Shown: one piece after another, positions 16,959 through 25,560 of the stretch
How positions within the stretch are numbered: the first letter of the stretch is position 1
Layout: each line of letters opens with the position of its first letter
Origin: Bilifractor sp002394235
GTDB taxonomy: Bacteria > Bacillota > Clostridia > Lachnospirales > Lachnospiraceae
Length of the DNA stretch: 64,000 nucleotides
NCBI RefSeq assembly: GCF_052118845.1
Contig: NZ_JBQKGJ010000002.1
Span: 124,001 to 188,000 of the forward strand
Direction of reading: 5' to 3'
Notes under the pieces: model-generated
What the model was told of the DNA's origin: nothing
Databases searched by the model: none
Seen by the model: the letters and a program-made list of their open reading frames with translations, nothing else
Translations under genes and position numbers: made by a program

Positions 16959-18248
16959 TTAAAAATCAGATTCCAGGATGATTGCGCGCACATTCTGTGC
17001 TCCGCCGAATCCACGTAAGAAGGTACGTTTCGGAAGTTTCTTTACCTGCCGTTCTCCAGCCTCTCCGCGCATCTGCGTCACTGCCTCAAAGATATCCGCC
17101 ATGCCGGAAGCCCCAAAAGCATGTCCGTAAGAGGTTCTGCCACCGTTCGTATTCATCGGCTTGTCTCCATCATAGGCAATTCTTCCGTCCAGAACATATT
17201 TCCAGCCCTCGCCCTTCGGAAGATATCCGATCTCCTCTGCCGCGAGGAAGGCAGAAGATCCGATAAAGTCGTTGACGTAGAGCAGATCGATATCATCCGC
17301 CGTCAGCCCGGTCAGCTCGAATACCTGTCTGGCAGCCTCCGCGGTCGCTTTTTTCTCCAGATGTGGAACAATCGCGTCCAGTACGGAAGCACCGACTCCC
17401 AGAACTTTTACCGGTTTGTCCGTGAACTCCTTTGCCATTTCTGTCGGAACAACAATGCATGCCGCTGCTCCGTCTGCCACACAGGAATCACTGGAGGTCC
17501 GCAGATACTGTGTCATCTTCGGATTGTTTGAGGATCTCATGTACTCCCAGACATCATCGTAGCCAGCTTCCTTCGCCATCTCATCGAACGTCTTGCGTCG
17601 TATCGCGCGCGGGCAGAGCGCCGCCGCACGACGGAAATCATAGGCCTGATGCGCCAGAACATCGTCGATCGTTTCTTTGCTCAGATGATTTTCCTTTGCA
17701 TAATAGTTGATCCAGTCATCATGATTCATTCCCGGGCCGCCGCCAAGGTATCTTCCGTAGGCACGATCAAAAATAGAGTCCAGATCCGGAAAAAGCACCT
17801 CAGATGTCAGAGGCACACGCATGAATGCGGGCGTATTCCCGTCCGGCATACCGGTACCCTGCTCACTGCAGCCGGACAGAACGATATCGTAAGCGCCGGA
17901 TGCGACCGCAAAGACCGCTTCCTCCAGAGCAATATAGCCTGTACAGCATCCTTCTGAATGGGAGATAGAACCCTTTCCTCTCATACCGAACCAGTCCGCA
18001 ACCTGCAGATTCGGGGTGATGCAGTGATTCAAAACATGCGGATTGGCAGAGCCGTGGAAAAAGTACTGCACATCCCTCGGTTCTACTCCGGCGTCCGCCA
18101 TGGCATCCAGCGCTGCGTGGCCAAACAGTTCTCCATTGGTCAGCCCCTTGTAAGTCGGATTCTCCACGCCGTTGAAGAAAGGAGTTGCTCCGATACCGAC
18201 GATAGAGACGCTTCTCATATTTTTGTTCAGCTTTACGTTAGTCAGCAT
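16959..18248 (-). CDS. thiolase-superfamily acyltransferase (SCP2/PhlC-like, module 1)
   Basis: 429 residues of the thiolase fold, closest in style to SCP-x/PhlC-type enzymes. The nucleophile region HSEGCCTGY (C101, C102) and the GGRTSYGHAFGASG histidine motif are present. The second cysteine of canonical thiolases is missing (LRGFGGAQN near the C-terminus), which argues against a simple acetoacetyl-CoA thiolase. A discrete ACP gene lies 11 bases upstream and a DUF35 gene 25 bases downstream, so it may act on an ACP-bound acyl group, forming or breaking a C-C bond. AAGGAGAAG precedes the ATG. Reaction direction and substrate are unknown. Confidence 0.82.
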   Translation of the reverse strand: MLTNVKLNKNMRSVSIVGIGATPFFNGVENPTYKGLTNGELFGHAALDAMADAGVEPRDVQYFFHGSANPHVLNHCITPNLQVADWFGMRGKGSISHSEGCCTGYIALEEAVFAVASGAYDIVLSGCSEQGTGMPDGNTPAFMRVPLTSEVLFPDLDSIFDRAYGRYLGGGPGMNHDDWINYYAKENHLSKETIDDVLAHQAYDFRRAAALCPRAIRRKTFDEMAKEAGYDDVWEYMRSSNNPKMTQYLRTSSDSCVADGAAACIVVPTEMAKEFTDKPVKVLGVGASVLDAIVPHLEKKATAEAARQVFELTGLTADDIDLLYVNDFIGSSAFLAAEEIGYLPKGEGWKYVLDGRIAYDGDKPMNTNGGRTSYGHAFGASGMADIFEAVTQMRGEAGERQVKKLPKRTFLRGFGGAQNVRAIILESDF

Positions 18249-18259
18249 AGATCTTCTCC

Positions 18260-18499
18260 TTACATTTCGTCCATAACGTAATCAACCAGATCCCCAATGG
18301 TCTTGAAGTTTCCGAATCTTGCCACCGGAATCATTACGTCGAAATCATTCTCAATCGATGCTGCCATTGCTACTCTCTGAGAAGATTTAACGCCAAGCTC
18401 AGCGGCGATATCGGTGTCCTCTTTAATTTTCGAGGCATCCTTTCCAAAAGCCATTGCCGCAAACTCAATCATTTTTGCCAGAACTTCTTCTCTTGTCAT
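18260..18499 (-). CDS. acyl carrier protein with unusual attachment motif (module 1)
   Basis: 79 residues with the four-helix carrier-protein pattern. The usual Asp-Ser-Leu attachment site reads VKSSQR, so S39 is the likely phosphopantetheine serine with Lys before it and Ser after it. The protein is acidic overall. It lies between the class II aldolase and the thiolase in one operon, and the Sfp-type transferase nearby could load it. A discrete ACP beside a thiolase and DUF35 but without ketosynthase, ketoreductase or dehydratase genes is not a fatty-acid synthase arrangement. Whether it is loaded with phosphopantetheine needs testing because of the altered motif. Confidence 0.8.
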   Translation of the reverse strand: MTREEVLAKMIEFAAMAFGKDASKIKEDTDIAAELGVKSSQRVAMAASIENDFDVMIPVARFGNFKTIGDLVDYVMDEM

Positions 18500-18586
18500 C
18501 GTATTCTCTCCTTCTTATTTCTTCCCTATTCACAATTTATCATTATTACTTCACTTTTCCACATGCCAGCCGTCGTGTCTGTGCCG

Positions 18587-19231
18587 TCAGACTGCCTGAT
18601 CCGCTGCAATCAGAGCCTTCATCGCTGCCTCTGCTTCCTTCGGCATCGGCTCATACTTGCCAAGCAGCTTCGCATAGAAGGTAGTAACTGCCATCTCTTC
18701 TGTGTAGGTTGCAGCTGCCAGTGCCGCCTTCATATCCCTGCCGCAGGAAAACATTCCATGATTCTTGATGAGAACCGATCTTCCGTCACTGCCGATTGCC
18801 TCTGCAACCTTTGCAGCAACATCATTGGAGCCGGGCATGGTGAACGGCACGATGCGGACCGGGGTGAACTCACACTGCGGAGGGGTGATCGGACGAAGCT
18901 CATTGTCCTCTCCCATCGCCATAATGGTAGCAAACATTGCATGCGTATGAACAGTCGCCTTGATATCCGGTCTTGCGCGAAGAACGGCGGTGTGCATCGG
19001 TGTCTCTGAAGATGGCTTGTACGGACCATCCAGCCATTTACCGTTGAGGTCAACGATGGCAATATCTTCCGCTGTCATATGCGTGTAGGAAATACCGCTC
19101 GGCGTAATTGCGACAACATCGTCATCGTCATCGCGAAGAGCAATGTTCCCGGATGTTCCATGCACCAGTCCCTGTGCAACTGCCTGCTGAATTGCCTCAA
19201 GTACAATTTTACGGATTCTCTCGTATTTCAT
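18587..19231 (-). CDS. class II aldolase/adducin family protein
   Basis: 214 residues, the size of L-fuculose-1-phosphate and L-ribulose-5-phosphate 4-epimerase family enzymes. The zinc ligands H95, H97 (HTHAMF) and H158 (NHGMF) and the catalytic E76 (SSETPMH) are present, with GTSGNI as the phosphate-binding loop. The Glu favours aldol cleavage of a ketose-1-phosphate over epimerisation. The start at 19231 has TGGAGG upstream; an extension of 42 codons has no such site. It leads the aldolase-ACP-thiolase-DUF35 operon and is divergent from an FGGY kinase, which could supply its phosphorylated substrate. Confidence 0.85.
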   Translation of the reverse strand: MKYERIRKIVLEAIQQAVAQGLVHGTSGNIALRDDDDDVVAITPSGISYTHMTAEDIAIVDLNGKWLDGPYKPSSETPMHTAVLRARPDIKATVHTHAMFATIMAMGEDNELRPITPPQCEFTPVRIVPFTMPGSNDVAAKVAEAIGSDGRSVLIKNHGMFSCGRDMKAALAAATYTEEMAVTTFYAKLLGKYEPMPKEAEAAMKALIAADQAV

Positions 19232-19334
19232 TTCGTTCCTCCAATATGCCAAGAAATAATTTTCAGGTTTGTTTTTTTCTGTGTCTTCAGAATACCAACT
19301 GCGTTCCTGAAAGAACATGACACATTTGGTTAAA

Positions 19335-19373
19335 GTGTTAAATTCGCTCACTTTCAAAAAAAGTGTTCTGTTT
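19335..19373. promoter_or_regulatory. candidate operator shared with the 26.8 kb promoter region
   Basis: GTGTTAAATTCGCTCACTTT (19335-19354) and GTGTTCTGTTT (19363-19373) lie between the divergent aldolase and kinase genes. Related strings GTGTTAATTGCACACTTT (26791-26808) and the ACAGAAC/GTTCTGT repeat occur between the alcohol dehydrogenase and TetR genes. A common binding site, possibly for that TetR protein, is inferred. Confidence 0.4.
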
Positions 19374-19433
19374 CCGGCATTTTTCTTTTTCTATGATAAA
19401 AACAGGCAAATCTATATGTGAAGGGAGATTTTT

Positions 19434-21002
19434 ATGAATAAAGCAGATAACTATATCATCGGAATGGATATCGGAACGACGAATACAAAGGCGATCCTTA
19501 TGAGCCAGCACGGCGACATCATCGCTTCCGCATCCAGAAAAAACCACCTGATTGTCCCGGGGCCCAATATGGCAGAGGAAAACGCGGACGAATGGTGGCT
19601 GAATGCTCGTGATGTCTTTCGTGAGATATCCGCAAAGGCAGGCCGGGACGTGATCGATCATGTCCGTGCCATCTCAATCAGTTCCCAGACTGTGACCATG
19701 CTCCCGGTAGATCAGAGCGGACGTCCGCTGCGGAACGCCCTGATCTGGATGGATGTCCGCTCCTCTGAGGAAATGCATGAAATATCCGACAAAGTAACGC
19801 ATACGCGTTTCACGGAGATTACCGGAGGACAGCCGGATGCCGGATTTCTGCCGAACAAGATCCTCTGGTTCCGCAGAAATGAGCCCCAGCTCTTTGCACG
19901 AACCTATAAAATTCTGCAGTGCAGCTCTTATATTAATCTAAAGCTGACCGGAGTGTACTCCATGGACATCGACCAGGCAAATCGAAGTCAGTGCATGGAA
20001 GTTCATACCCTGAACTGGTCAAAAGAAATCGGAGACGCCGTGGGTGTGGACTTTAATGAACTTCTGCCAAAGCCTTCCCTTACGACCGAAATCATCGGAC
20101 AGGTCACGCGCTGCGCAGCTGAAGAAACCGGCCTTACGGAAGGGATTCCGGTTGTCGCAGGCTGCAGCGATGCCGCCGCTTCAGTCTTTGCCACCGGTCT
20201 GTGCAGACAGGGTGACGCTGCGGAATCGTCCGGCACTTCCTCTCTGGTTTTTGTTGCCAGTCCGGTGCGCGGAGACCTGTCCCTTCCGGTCACAACGAGG
20301 CCCTGTGCCATTCCGGGCGTTCCATACGTATTTGACGCTCCGATCAGCACATCCGGGGCTGCAGTCAAATGGTACCTGGATGCCATGGGACAGGAAGAAA
20401 AAGATTATGCAAAACAAGTGGGGATCGATCCTTATACCGCATTGAATGAGGTCGCCGAAGCAATTCCCGCCGGATCCAACGGTGTGCTGTTTTTTCCCTA
20501 CCTCATGGGGGAACGGGCTCCTCTCTGGAACTCCCATGCAAAGGGCATGTTTATCGGAATGTCCCTGAGCACAGAGCATGCGGATTTCACCCGGGCAATG
20601 TTTGAAGGAACCGCATTTGCGCTCCGGCATGTCATGACTGAAATCAGCCACGCGGGCGGACACGCAAAGACACTCCGGATCACCGGAGGAGGCGCAAAAA
20701 GCCGGGAATGGTCCCGCATCAAGGCGTCCATGCTGCGCATGCCCGTCTATGTGCTGGATGATAAATCCGGCGATGTTCCCTTCGGCGATATTCTGATTGC
20801 CGGGCATGCAGTCGGCCTCTTTCCGGATATCCCGGCCGCAGTCGATGAGATTCTGAAGGTAAAGGAAGTCATTGAGCCCAATGAACAGTGGGCCGATATC
20901 TACGACCAGGTTTATCCATACTACATCAGCCTCTATAAGGATCTGGACGAGGATCTTCGCTACTACAAAGACACGGTGAATGCACTCAACTTACATCGCT
21001 GA
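19434..21002 (+). CDS. FGGY-family carbohydrate kinase (xylulokinase-like)
   Basis: 522 residues of the FGGY sugar kinase family. The N-terminal ATPase motif MDIGTTNTKAIL (about residues 11-22), ALIWMDVRS, the central GCSDAAASVFATG and the C-terminal RITGGGAKSREW phosphate/adenosine motif are visible. It phosphorylates a sugar or polyol with ATP; xylulokinase-type length and motifs are seen, but specificity is not readable. GAAGGGAG precedes the ATG. It is divergent from the class II aldolase, so a kinase-aldolase pair that splits a sugar phosphate into two small units is plausible. Confidence 0.85.
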   Translation: MNKADNYIIGMDIGTTNTKAILMSQHGDIIASASRKNHLIVPGPNMAEENADEWWLNARDVFREISAKAGRDVIDHVRAISISSQTVTMLPVDQSGRPLRNALIWMDVRSSEEMHEISDKVTHTRFTEITGGQPDAGFLPNKILWFRRNEPQLFARTYKILQCSSYINLKLTGVYSMDIDQANRSQCMEVHTLNWSKEIGDAVGVDFNELLPKPSLTTEIIGQVTRCAAEETGLTEGIPVVAGCSDAAASVFATGLCRQGDAAESSGTSSLVFVASPVRGDLSLPVTTRPCAIPGVPYVFDAPISTSGAAVKWYLDAMGQEEKDYAKQVGIDPYTALNEVAEAIPAGSNGVLFFPYLMGERAPLWNSHAKGMFIGMSLSTEHADFTRAMFEGTAFALRHVMTEISHAGGHAKTLRITGGGAKSREWSRIKASMLRMPVYVLDDKSGDVPFGDILIAGHAVGLFPDIPAAVDEILKVKEVIEPNEQWADIYDQVYPYYISLYKDLDEDLRYYKDTVNALNLHR

Positions 21003-21078
21003 ACTTTGAAATAGTTTCTGTTTACCTGGATTGTTCACCCGAACAAGAAATTTATGATGAATTGACTTTTTTCTGAAC

Positions 21079-21127
21079 AAAGTGTGGGACTGACACGTTA
21101 AAGAGCGATGTGTCAGTCCCACTTTTG
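21079..21127. terminator. bidirectional terminator
   Basis: AAAGTGTGGGACTGACAC and GTGTCAGTCCCACTTT pair apart from a two-base bulge, followed by TTGAAT. It lies between the convergent kinase and Old Yellow Enzyme genes. Confidence 0.75.
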
Positions 21128-21180
21128 AATATCATCAAAATTTATTTTCGAGACAAAGTTAACCAGTACAATTCACTTTT

Positions 21181-21210
21181 AGGCTGCCGCACCATCTGAT
21201 GCGCCAGCCT
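21181..21210 (-). terminator. second hairpin at the end of the reductase operon
   Basis: AGGCTGCCGCA and TGCGCCAGCCT form a short stem with one mismatch, 38 bases downstream of the stop of the minus-strand reductase gene. The U-tract is poor on the minus strand, so it is a weak or auxiliary terminator. Confidence 0.4.
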
Positions 21211-21247
21211 CTTTCTCTGCAATGATTCTTTACTTGTCCGATCTGCG

Positions 21248-23224
21248 TTACAGCAGCATAGCGGCGTTGTAAGCCTCACTCACCGCATGATAGATCATGC
21301 CGACATTCCTGCAGTCACCAATTACATAATTTTCATCTACAAGCGCGGTAAGCGAATCTACAAATTCATAGTCCGCGCGGAATCCCAGTGCACACACCAC
21401 ACTATCCGCGTTGATAATGAATTCTTTTCCGTCACGCTCAACCCGCACGCCTTCCGGAAGGATTTCCCTGACCGTTGTATTTACATAGCATGATGCCGCC
21501 TTCTCGATCTGCGGCATCAGTCCGCCGCGGTAGAAGCTGTTTACTTCGCCTGCAATTTTATCCTTCATTTCTACGATAGTTACGTCATGACCTTCATGAT
21601 GGAAGGAGATCGCGGCTTCCCCACCTACCAGTCCTCCGCCCATGATCACGATGTGGTGTCCAAGCTGTTCCGGATGGAGCTCCGCCTGAATTGCCATCAC
21701 CACATTCGGCAGGTCAATTCCTTTAATAAACCCCGGCTTCCACTCCTTTGCACCCACCGCAACGATCAGCGCGTCCGGATCAAAGTTCTTTACAAAATCA
21801 GGTGTAACCTCCGTATTTAACAGAACCTGAACTCCTGCTCTCTCCACCCGTTTTTCAAGAACGTGACAGAATTTCACAATATCTTCTTTGAAATACGCCG
21901 CTCCTGCCGGGTGCAGGTTACCGCCGAGCATGCCGCTTTTCTCGGCAAGTGTTACCTCGTGACCGCGTTCTGCCGCAACGATCGCAGCCTCCATTCCGCC
22001 GGGACCTCCACCGACGATCAGCACCTTTTTCTGTTTCTCCGGCGCCGGATGGCCATATTTTTCCTCCAGCTCATGTCCGGTAATCGGATTTACGGTACAT
22101 TTTGTGGTTTCACTCTTTACAATTTCACCAAAGCATTCATAGCAGCGAAGGCAGGGTGTGATATCATCCGCCTGATCATGCATCGCTTTATAGGGAATGT
22201 ATGGATCAGCGAGCAGCGCACGTCCGATTTCTACGATATCCGCCTGTCCGGAAGCAATGATGTGTTCCATCTGAGCCGGATCATTCAAAGAACCCACACA
22301 CGCAACCGGTGTTTTTACAAACTTTTTAATTCCTGCTGCCAGATAGACATTTACACCGCGCGGCCAGAAAGCGGATGGATGCGTGCGGCAGAACATCTCC
22401 GGATCTTCGTGATTTCCGCAGGAGACGTTGATCAGATCTACCTTATCATCCACCATCTTCGCCACTTCGATACATGTCTTTTGATCCAGGCCGTCTGCCA
22501 TCATATCGTCTCCGGACAGACGGATCTCAATCGGGAAATGAGGACCGACTGCTTTACGAATCGCATCCAGGCTCATGAGGAGAAATCTGGCCCGATTCTC
22601 CAGAGAGCCGCCGAATTCATCTGTTCTGCGGTTCATAACCGGCGACAGGAACTGTGAGAATAGCCATCCGTGTGCTGCGTGAACCTGCACCATATCAAAA
22701 CCGCAGTCCTTAACCAGAGCAGCGCCCTTTCCATAGGATTCGATGATCTCATAGATCAGCTCGCGCGGCATCTCCTGCACCTCACCGGCCGGCGTTATTT
22801 CATGGCTCGGTCCGTATGCAATCTTTCCTTCCTTGTCCTCATCCCCGCCGACAGAGGCAAGGCCGGCATATTTCCCTCCGTGAGACAGCTGGATGTTCGC
22901 ATAAGCCCCTGCGCGGTGAATTGCCTCCGCGCATTCCTTCAGCCCCTGACGGTTTCCGTAGGAATCCAGCTGCAGCTGCATATTGTGCTGTTTGCCGGTC
23001 AGAGAATGGACGATGGATTCGCCATACGTAACCACTGCCGCACCGCCCTTTGCCTTCCGCTCCAGATACGCCTGCATCGCATACGTCATATGCCCCTGAG
23101 TATCAATCATTCCGGGACTGGTCGGTGCTGCAATGATTCTGTTTTTCAGCTTGATATTTCCGATACGGATCGGAGAAAGCAGATTCGGATATCTGCATTT
23201 TCCCTCAAAACTCTGCGCACTCAT
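21248..23224 (-). CDS. Old Yellow Enzyme-type NAD(P)H:enoate/2,4-dienoyl-CoA reductase-like flavoprotein
   Basis: 658 residues. An FMN-binding OYE barrel (1-340; HAAHGWLFSQFLSP at 182-195 carries the substrate-binding histidines), a 4Fe-4S motif C358, C361, C364, C376, then FAD- and NAD(P)H-binding domains starting at VLIVGGGPGG. This is the domain order of 2,4-dienoyl-CoA reductase, BaiCD/BaiH and gut flavonoid reductases. It reduces an activated C=C bond, or runs the reverse, with flavin and cluster relays. It is the last gene of the ADH-MFS-hydroxyacid dehydrogenase operon, 10 bases after the preceding stop. Several family members act on plant phenolics or bile acids, so a flavonoid-type substrate is possible. 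Confidence 0.85.
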   Translation of the reverse strand: MSAQSFEGKCRYPNLLSPIRIGNIKLKNRIIAAPTSPGMIDTQGHMTYAMQAYLERKAKGGAAVVTYGESIVHSLTGKQHNMQLQLDSYGNRQGLKECAEAIHRAGAYANIQLSHGGKYAGLASVGGDEDKEGKIAYGPSHEITPAGEVQEMPRELIYEIIESYGKGAALVKDCGFDMVQVHAAHGWLFSQFLSPVMNRRTDEFGGSLENRARFLLMSLDAIRKAVGPHFPIEIRLSGDDMMADGLDQKTCIEVAKMVDDKVDLINVSCGNHEDPEMFCRTHPSAFWPRGVNVYLAAGIKKFVKTPVACVGSLNDPAQMEHIIASGQADIVEIGRALLADPYIPYKAMHDQADDITPCLRCYECFGEIVKSETTKCTVNPITGHELEEKYGHPAPEKQKKVLIVGGGPGGMEAAIVAAERGHEVTLAEKSGMLGGNLHPAGAAYFKEDIVKFCHVLEKRVERAGVQVLLNTEVTPDFVKNFDPDALIVAVGAKEWKPGFIKGIDLPNVVMAIQAELHPEQLGHHIVIMGGGLVGGEAAISFHHEGHDVTIVEMKDKIAGEVNSFYRGGLMPQIEKAASCYVNTTVREILPEGVRVERDGKEFIINADSVVCALGFRADYEFVDSLTALVDENYVIGDCRNVGMIYHAVSEAYNAAMLL

Positions 23225-23234
23225 CTTTTGTCCC

Positions 23235-24290
23235 TCACTTTCTTACCTTCCACAGATATTTTCCTTTTTCACCGGCAAGGTAGGCATCAATTTCCTCTGC
23301 CATCATCCGCCCGGACCATCCGTCTACATCTGTCGTCAGACCGGCCATATGCGGCGTACACAGAACGTTTCTCATCTTGAGTAGAGGATGATTGACCGGA
23401 ACCGGCTCCTCCCAATATACATCTGTAGCTGCGCCTGCAATCTCTCCGTTCTGCAGCGCCTCCACAAAATCCTTCTGATCGATGACAGCTGCTCTTGCGG
23501 TATTCAGCAGATACGCGGATTTCTTCATTTTTTTGAACCAGTCCTTATTGACGGATGCTCTTGTGGACGGAAGCACCGGAAGGTGGATGCTCACGATGTC
23601 TGAATTCGCAAGCATGGTATCAAGATCCGCCGGAACGCATCCGTCCGCTTCGATTTTCGCGGGATCCAGATAGGGATCATAAGCCAGGATCTTCATGCCG
23701 AATGCTTTTGCGCGTACGGCCACCTCACGTCCGATTGCCCCATATCCGGCGATGCCGAGCGTCTTTCCATAAAGCTCAAAACCAATTCCATAATCCATAA
23801 ACGGATGATTTTCATCCAGCGGTCCGAAGGTTACATTTTTAACGTCCGGTACATCGTAGATATTTTCTTTCGCCGGTCCGCAGTGCTCTCCCTTATGAAG
23901 TCCTTCTGCGGAAATTGCAAGATGTCTTGCCATTGCAATCATCATGCCCATCGCGAATTCCGCAACGGCTACGCGGTTTCTGCCCGGTGTATAATGCAGA
24001 TCCAGACCTCCTGCCTGAATGGCGTCAAAATCAACCGTTGCCGGAGTACCCTTAGCTACGCCGATAAACTTCATTCCGGAATCCAGCCATGCCTTGATAG
24101 TTTCCGTGCCGGCATACTCGTCGCCCAGAACCACCATTTCCTTTCCCATGCACTCCTCACGGGTTTGCTCCTCCGGCGCGTTTCCCTTTCCGTGCTTCAG
24201 CTCGCCGCAGACTGTGATGTCACAGGTTTCCTTCAGCTTTTCAAGCTCCTCCTCCGGAAGTCTTGTACATAATGCCATTGTTTTTTTCAT
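23235..24290 (-). CDS. D-isomer-specific 2-hydroxyacid dehydrogenase
   Basis: 351 residues of the phosphoglycerate/glycerate dehydrogenase family. The NAD-binding motif GYGAIGREVAVRAKAFG, the catalytic Arg in LLNTARAAVID, the Glu in DVYWEEPV and the His in CTPHMAGLT are all present. It interconverts a 2-hydroxyacid and a 2-oxoacid with NAD(P). AGGAGG precedes the ATG at 24290. It sits between the MFS transporter and the OYE reductase in one operon, so the substrate is probably an intermediate of that pathway rather than 3-phosphoglycerate. Confidence 0.85.
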   Translation of the reverse strand: MKKTMALCTRLPEEELEKLKETCDITVCGELKHGKGNAPEEQTREECMGKEMVVLGDEYAGTETIKAWLDSGMKFIGVAKGTPATVDFDAIQAGGLDLHYTPGRNRVAVAEFAMGMMIAMARHLAISAEGLHKGEHCGPAKENIYDVPDVKNVTFGPLDENHPFMDYGIGFELYGKTLGIAGYGAIGREVAVRAKAFGMKILAYDPYLDPAKIEADGCVPADLDTMLANSDIVSIHLPVLPSTRASVNKDWFKKMKKSAYLLNTARAAVIDQKDFVEALQNGEIAGAATDVYWEEPVPVNHPLLKMRNVLCTPHMAGLTTDVDGWSGRMMAEEIDAYLAGEKGKYLWKVRK

Positions 24291-24347
24291 AGTAAAAATC
24301 CTCCTGATTTTATAGATACATATGTTGCTGGGGCCGCAGGGTACAGA

Positions 24348-25532
24348 TCAGCTTTTCTTCTTTGATTTACGAAAGCGGATGCGGATGACCGCTGCCAGAC
24401 CGGCAATTGCAACGCCGACAGCAGAAAGCATGTAGACATGAGAAGTTGTCACTTCTCCGAAAATTCCTCTTGAAGCCGTGTTCAGGACAAACGGAGAAAC
24501 CGTCTGCCCGAAGTTGGTAAAGCAGGTGAAACATCCGGAGGCAAGAGCAGCGGCAATGGGCGGCACCGCGTTGGATACCTCTACCATTCCGGTCGGGATG
24601 AAGATTCCCTGTGAAAAGCCGCAGAAGACCGCTCCGACGGCCAGCATCGCAAAATTGCCGGGGAAAGCCACCAGAATTCCCGCCCCTACGGCAAAGCTGA
24701 ACATCGCCACAGGCAGGGTGTATTTCTTTGCCACTCTTGAGACAACTCCCAGAAGAAGTCCGATTACAATCTGCGCCCCGGAAAAAATACCTGCCAGAGT
24801 TCCGGAAGCGCTGCTGCTTCCTTTCAGCGCACCCGCGAGATGCATGGAAACATTCGTCGTGAATGTGATCAAAAACAGATATTCGAAGAATCCCAGCAGA
24901 GATACCTCAAAAACTCTTCCATTGAGCCGGATCTTCTCCGTTTTCTTCTCCTCCTTCGCGTGCTCCGATGCCGGAAGCATCGCCGCAATCACAGCAAAGG
25001 AAAGAAATCCGATGATGTTGATCAGATACGAGGTGGTAAAATGATGCGCTCCCAAAAGGCCGCCTACGGTCGTGACTACCACCATCCCGGCTCCCACCGA
25101 AGCCGCCTGAATTCCCATGACCTGCGTCCGCTCGGGACCGGTAAACCACTCGGCGACAACCGCTGTATTCAATGCAGTTGCAATTCCAAGGGAGATGCCA
25201 TACACTGCTCTGCACACAAACAGCAGCCAGAAGGAATCCGCTAGAAACGGAACAAATCCGCTGATCCCAGCCAGAAGACCCGCCACGATCAAAAGCGACT
25301 TCTTGCTGAATTTGAGCACCAGTACACCGGATAACAGGGCAAAAATCATTGCCACAAAGGAAGGCGCCGTGATGAGCATCTGCACAAGACTCACGTCAAC
25401 CTCAGGGAAATGCGCGCTGATTTTATCAAGCACCGGCGAAACGCTGAACTGCAGTCCCTGTATAAATGAAATTCCGACAATGGAAAAAATAATTCGTAGT
25501 TTTTTTGCGGGATTCATTTTTTCTTGTTCCAA
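24348..25532 (-). CDS. major facilitator superfamily transporter
   Basis: About 394 residues with roughly twelve hydrophobic helices and a charged central loop (EHAKEEKKTEKIR near residue 190), typical of MFS carriers. It would exchange or import an organic acid, sugar or aromatic compound. The start is ambiguous: TTG 25532 has a GAGAGAG site, while ATG 25517 lies five codons in with a weaker site. The protein ends in a basic tail (RFRKSKKKS). It is second in the ADH operon, 28 bases after the dehydrogenase stop, so it should carry a substrate or product of that pathway. Confidence 0.8.
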   Translation of the reverse strand: MEQEKMNPAKKLRIIFSIVGISFIQGLQFSVSPVLDKISAHFPEVDVSLVQMLITAPSFVAMIFALLSGVLVLKFSKKSLLIVAGLLAGISGFVPFLADSFWLLFVCRAVYGISLGIATALNTAVVAEWFTGPERTQVMGIQAASVGAGMVVVTTVGGLLGAHHFTTSYLINIIGFLSFAVIAAMLPASEHAKEEKKTEKIRLNGRVFEVSLLGFFEYLFLITFTTNVSMHLAGALKGSSSASGTLAGIFSGAQIVIGLLLGVVSRVAKKYTLPVAMFSFAVGAGILVAFPGNFAMLAVGAVFCGFSQGIFIPTGMVEVSNAVPPIAAALASGCFTCFTNFGQTVSPFVLNTASRGIFGEVTTSHVYMLSAVGVAIAGLAAVIRIRFRKSKKKS

Positions 25533-25560
25533 TTGTTCTCTCTCTTTCTATTTTTCTGTC

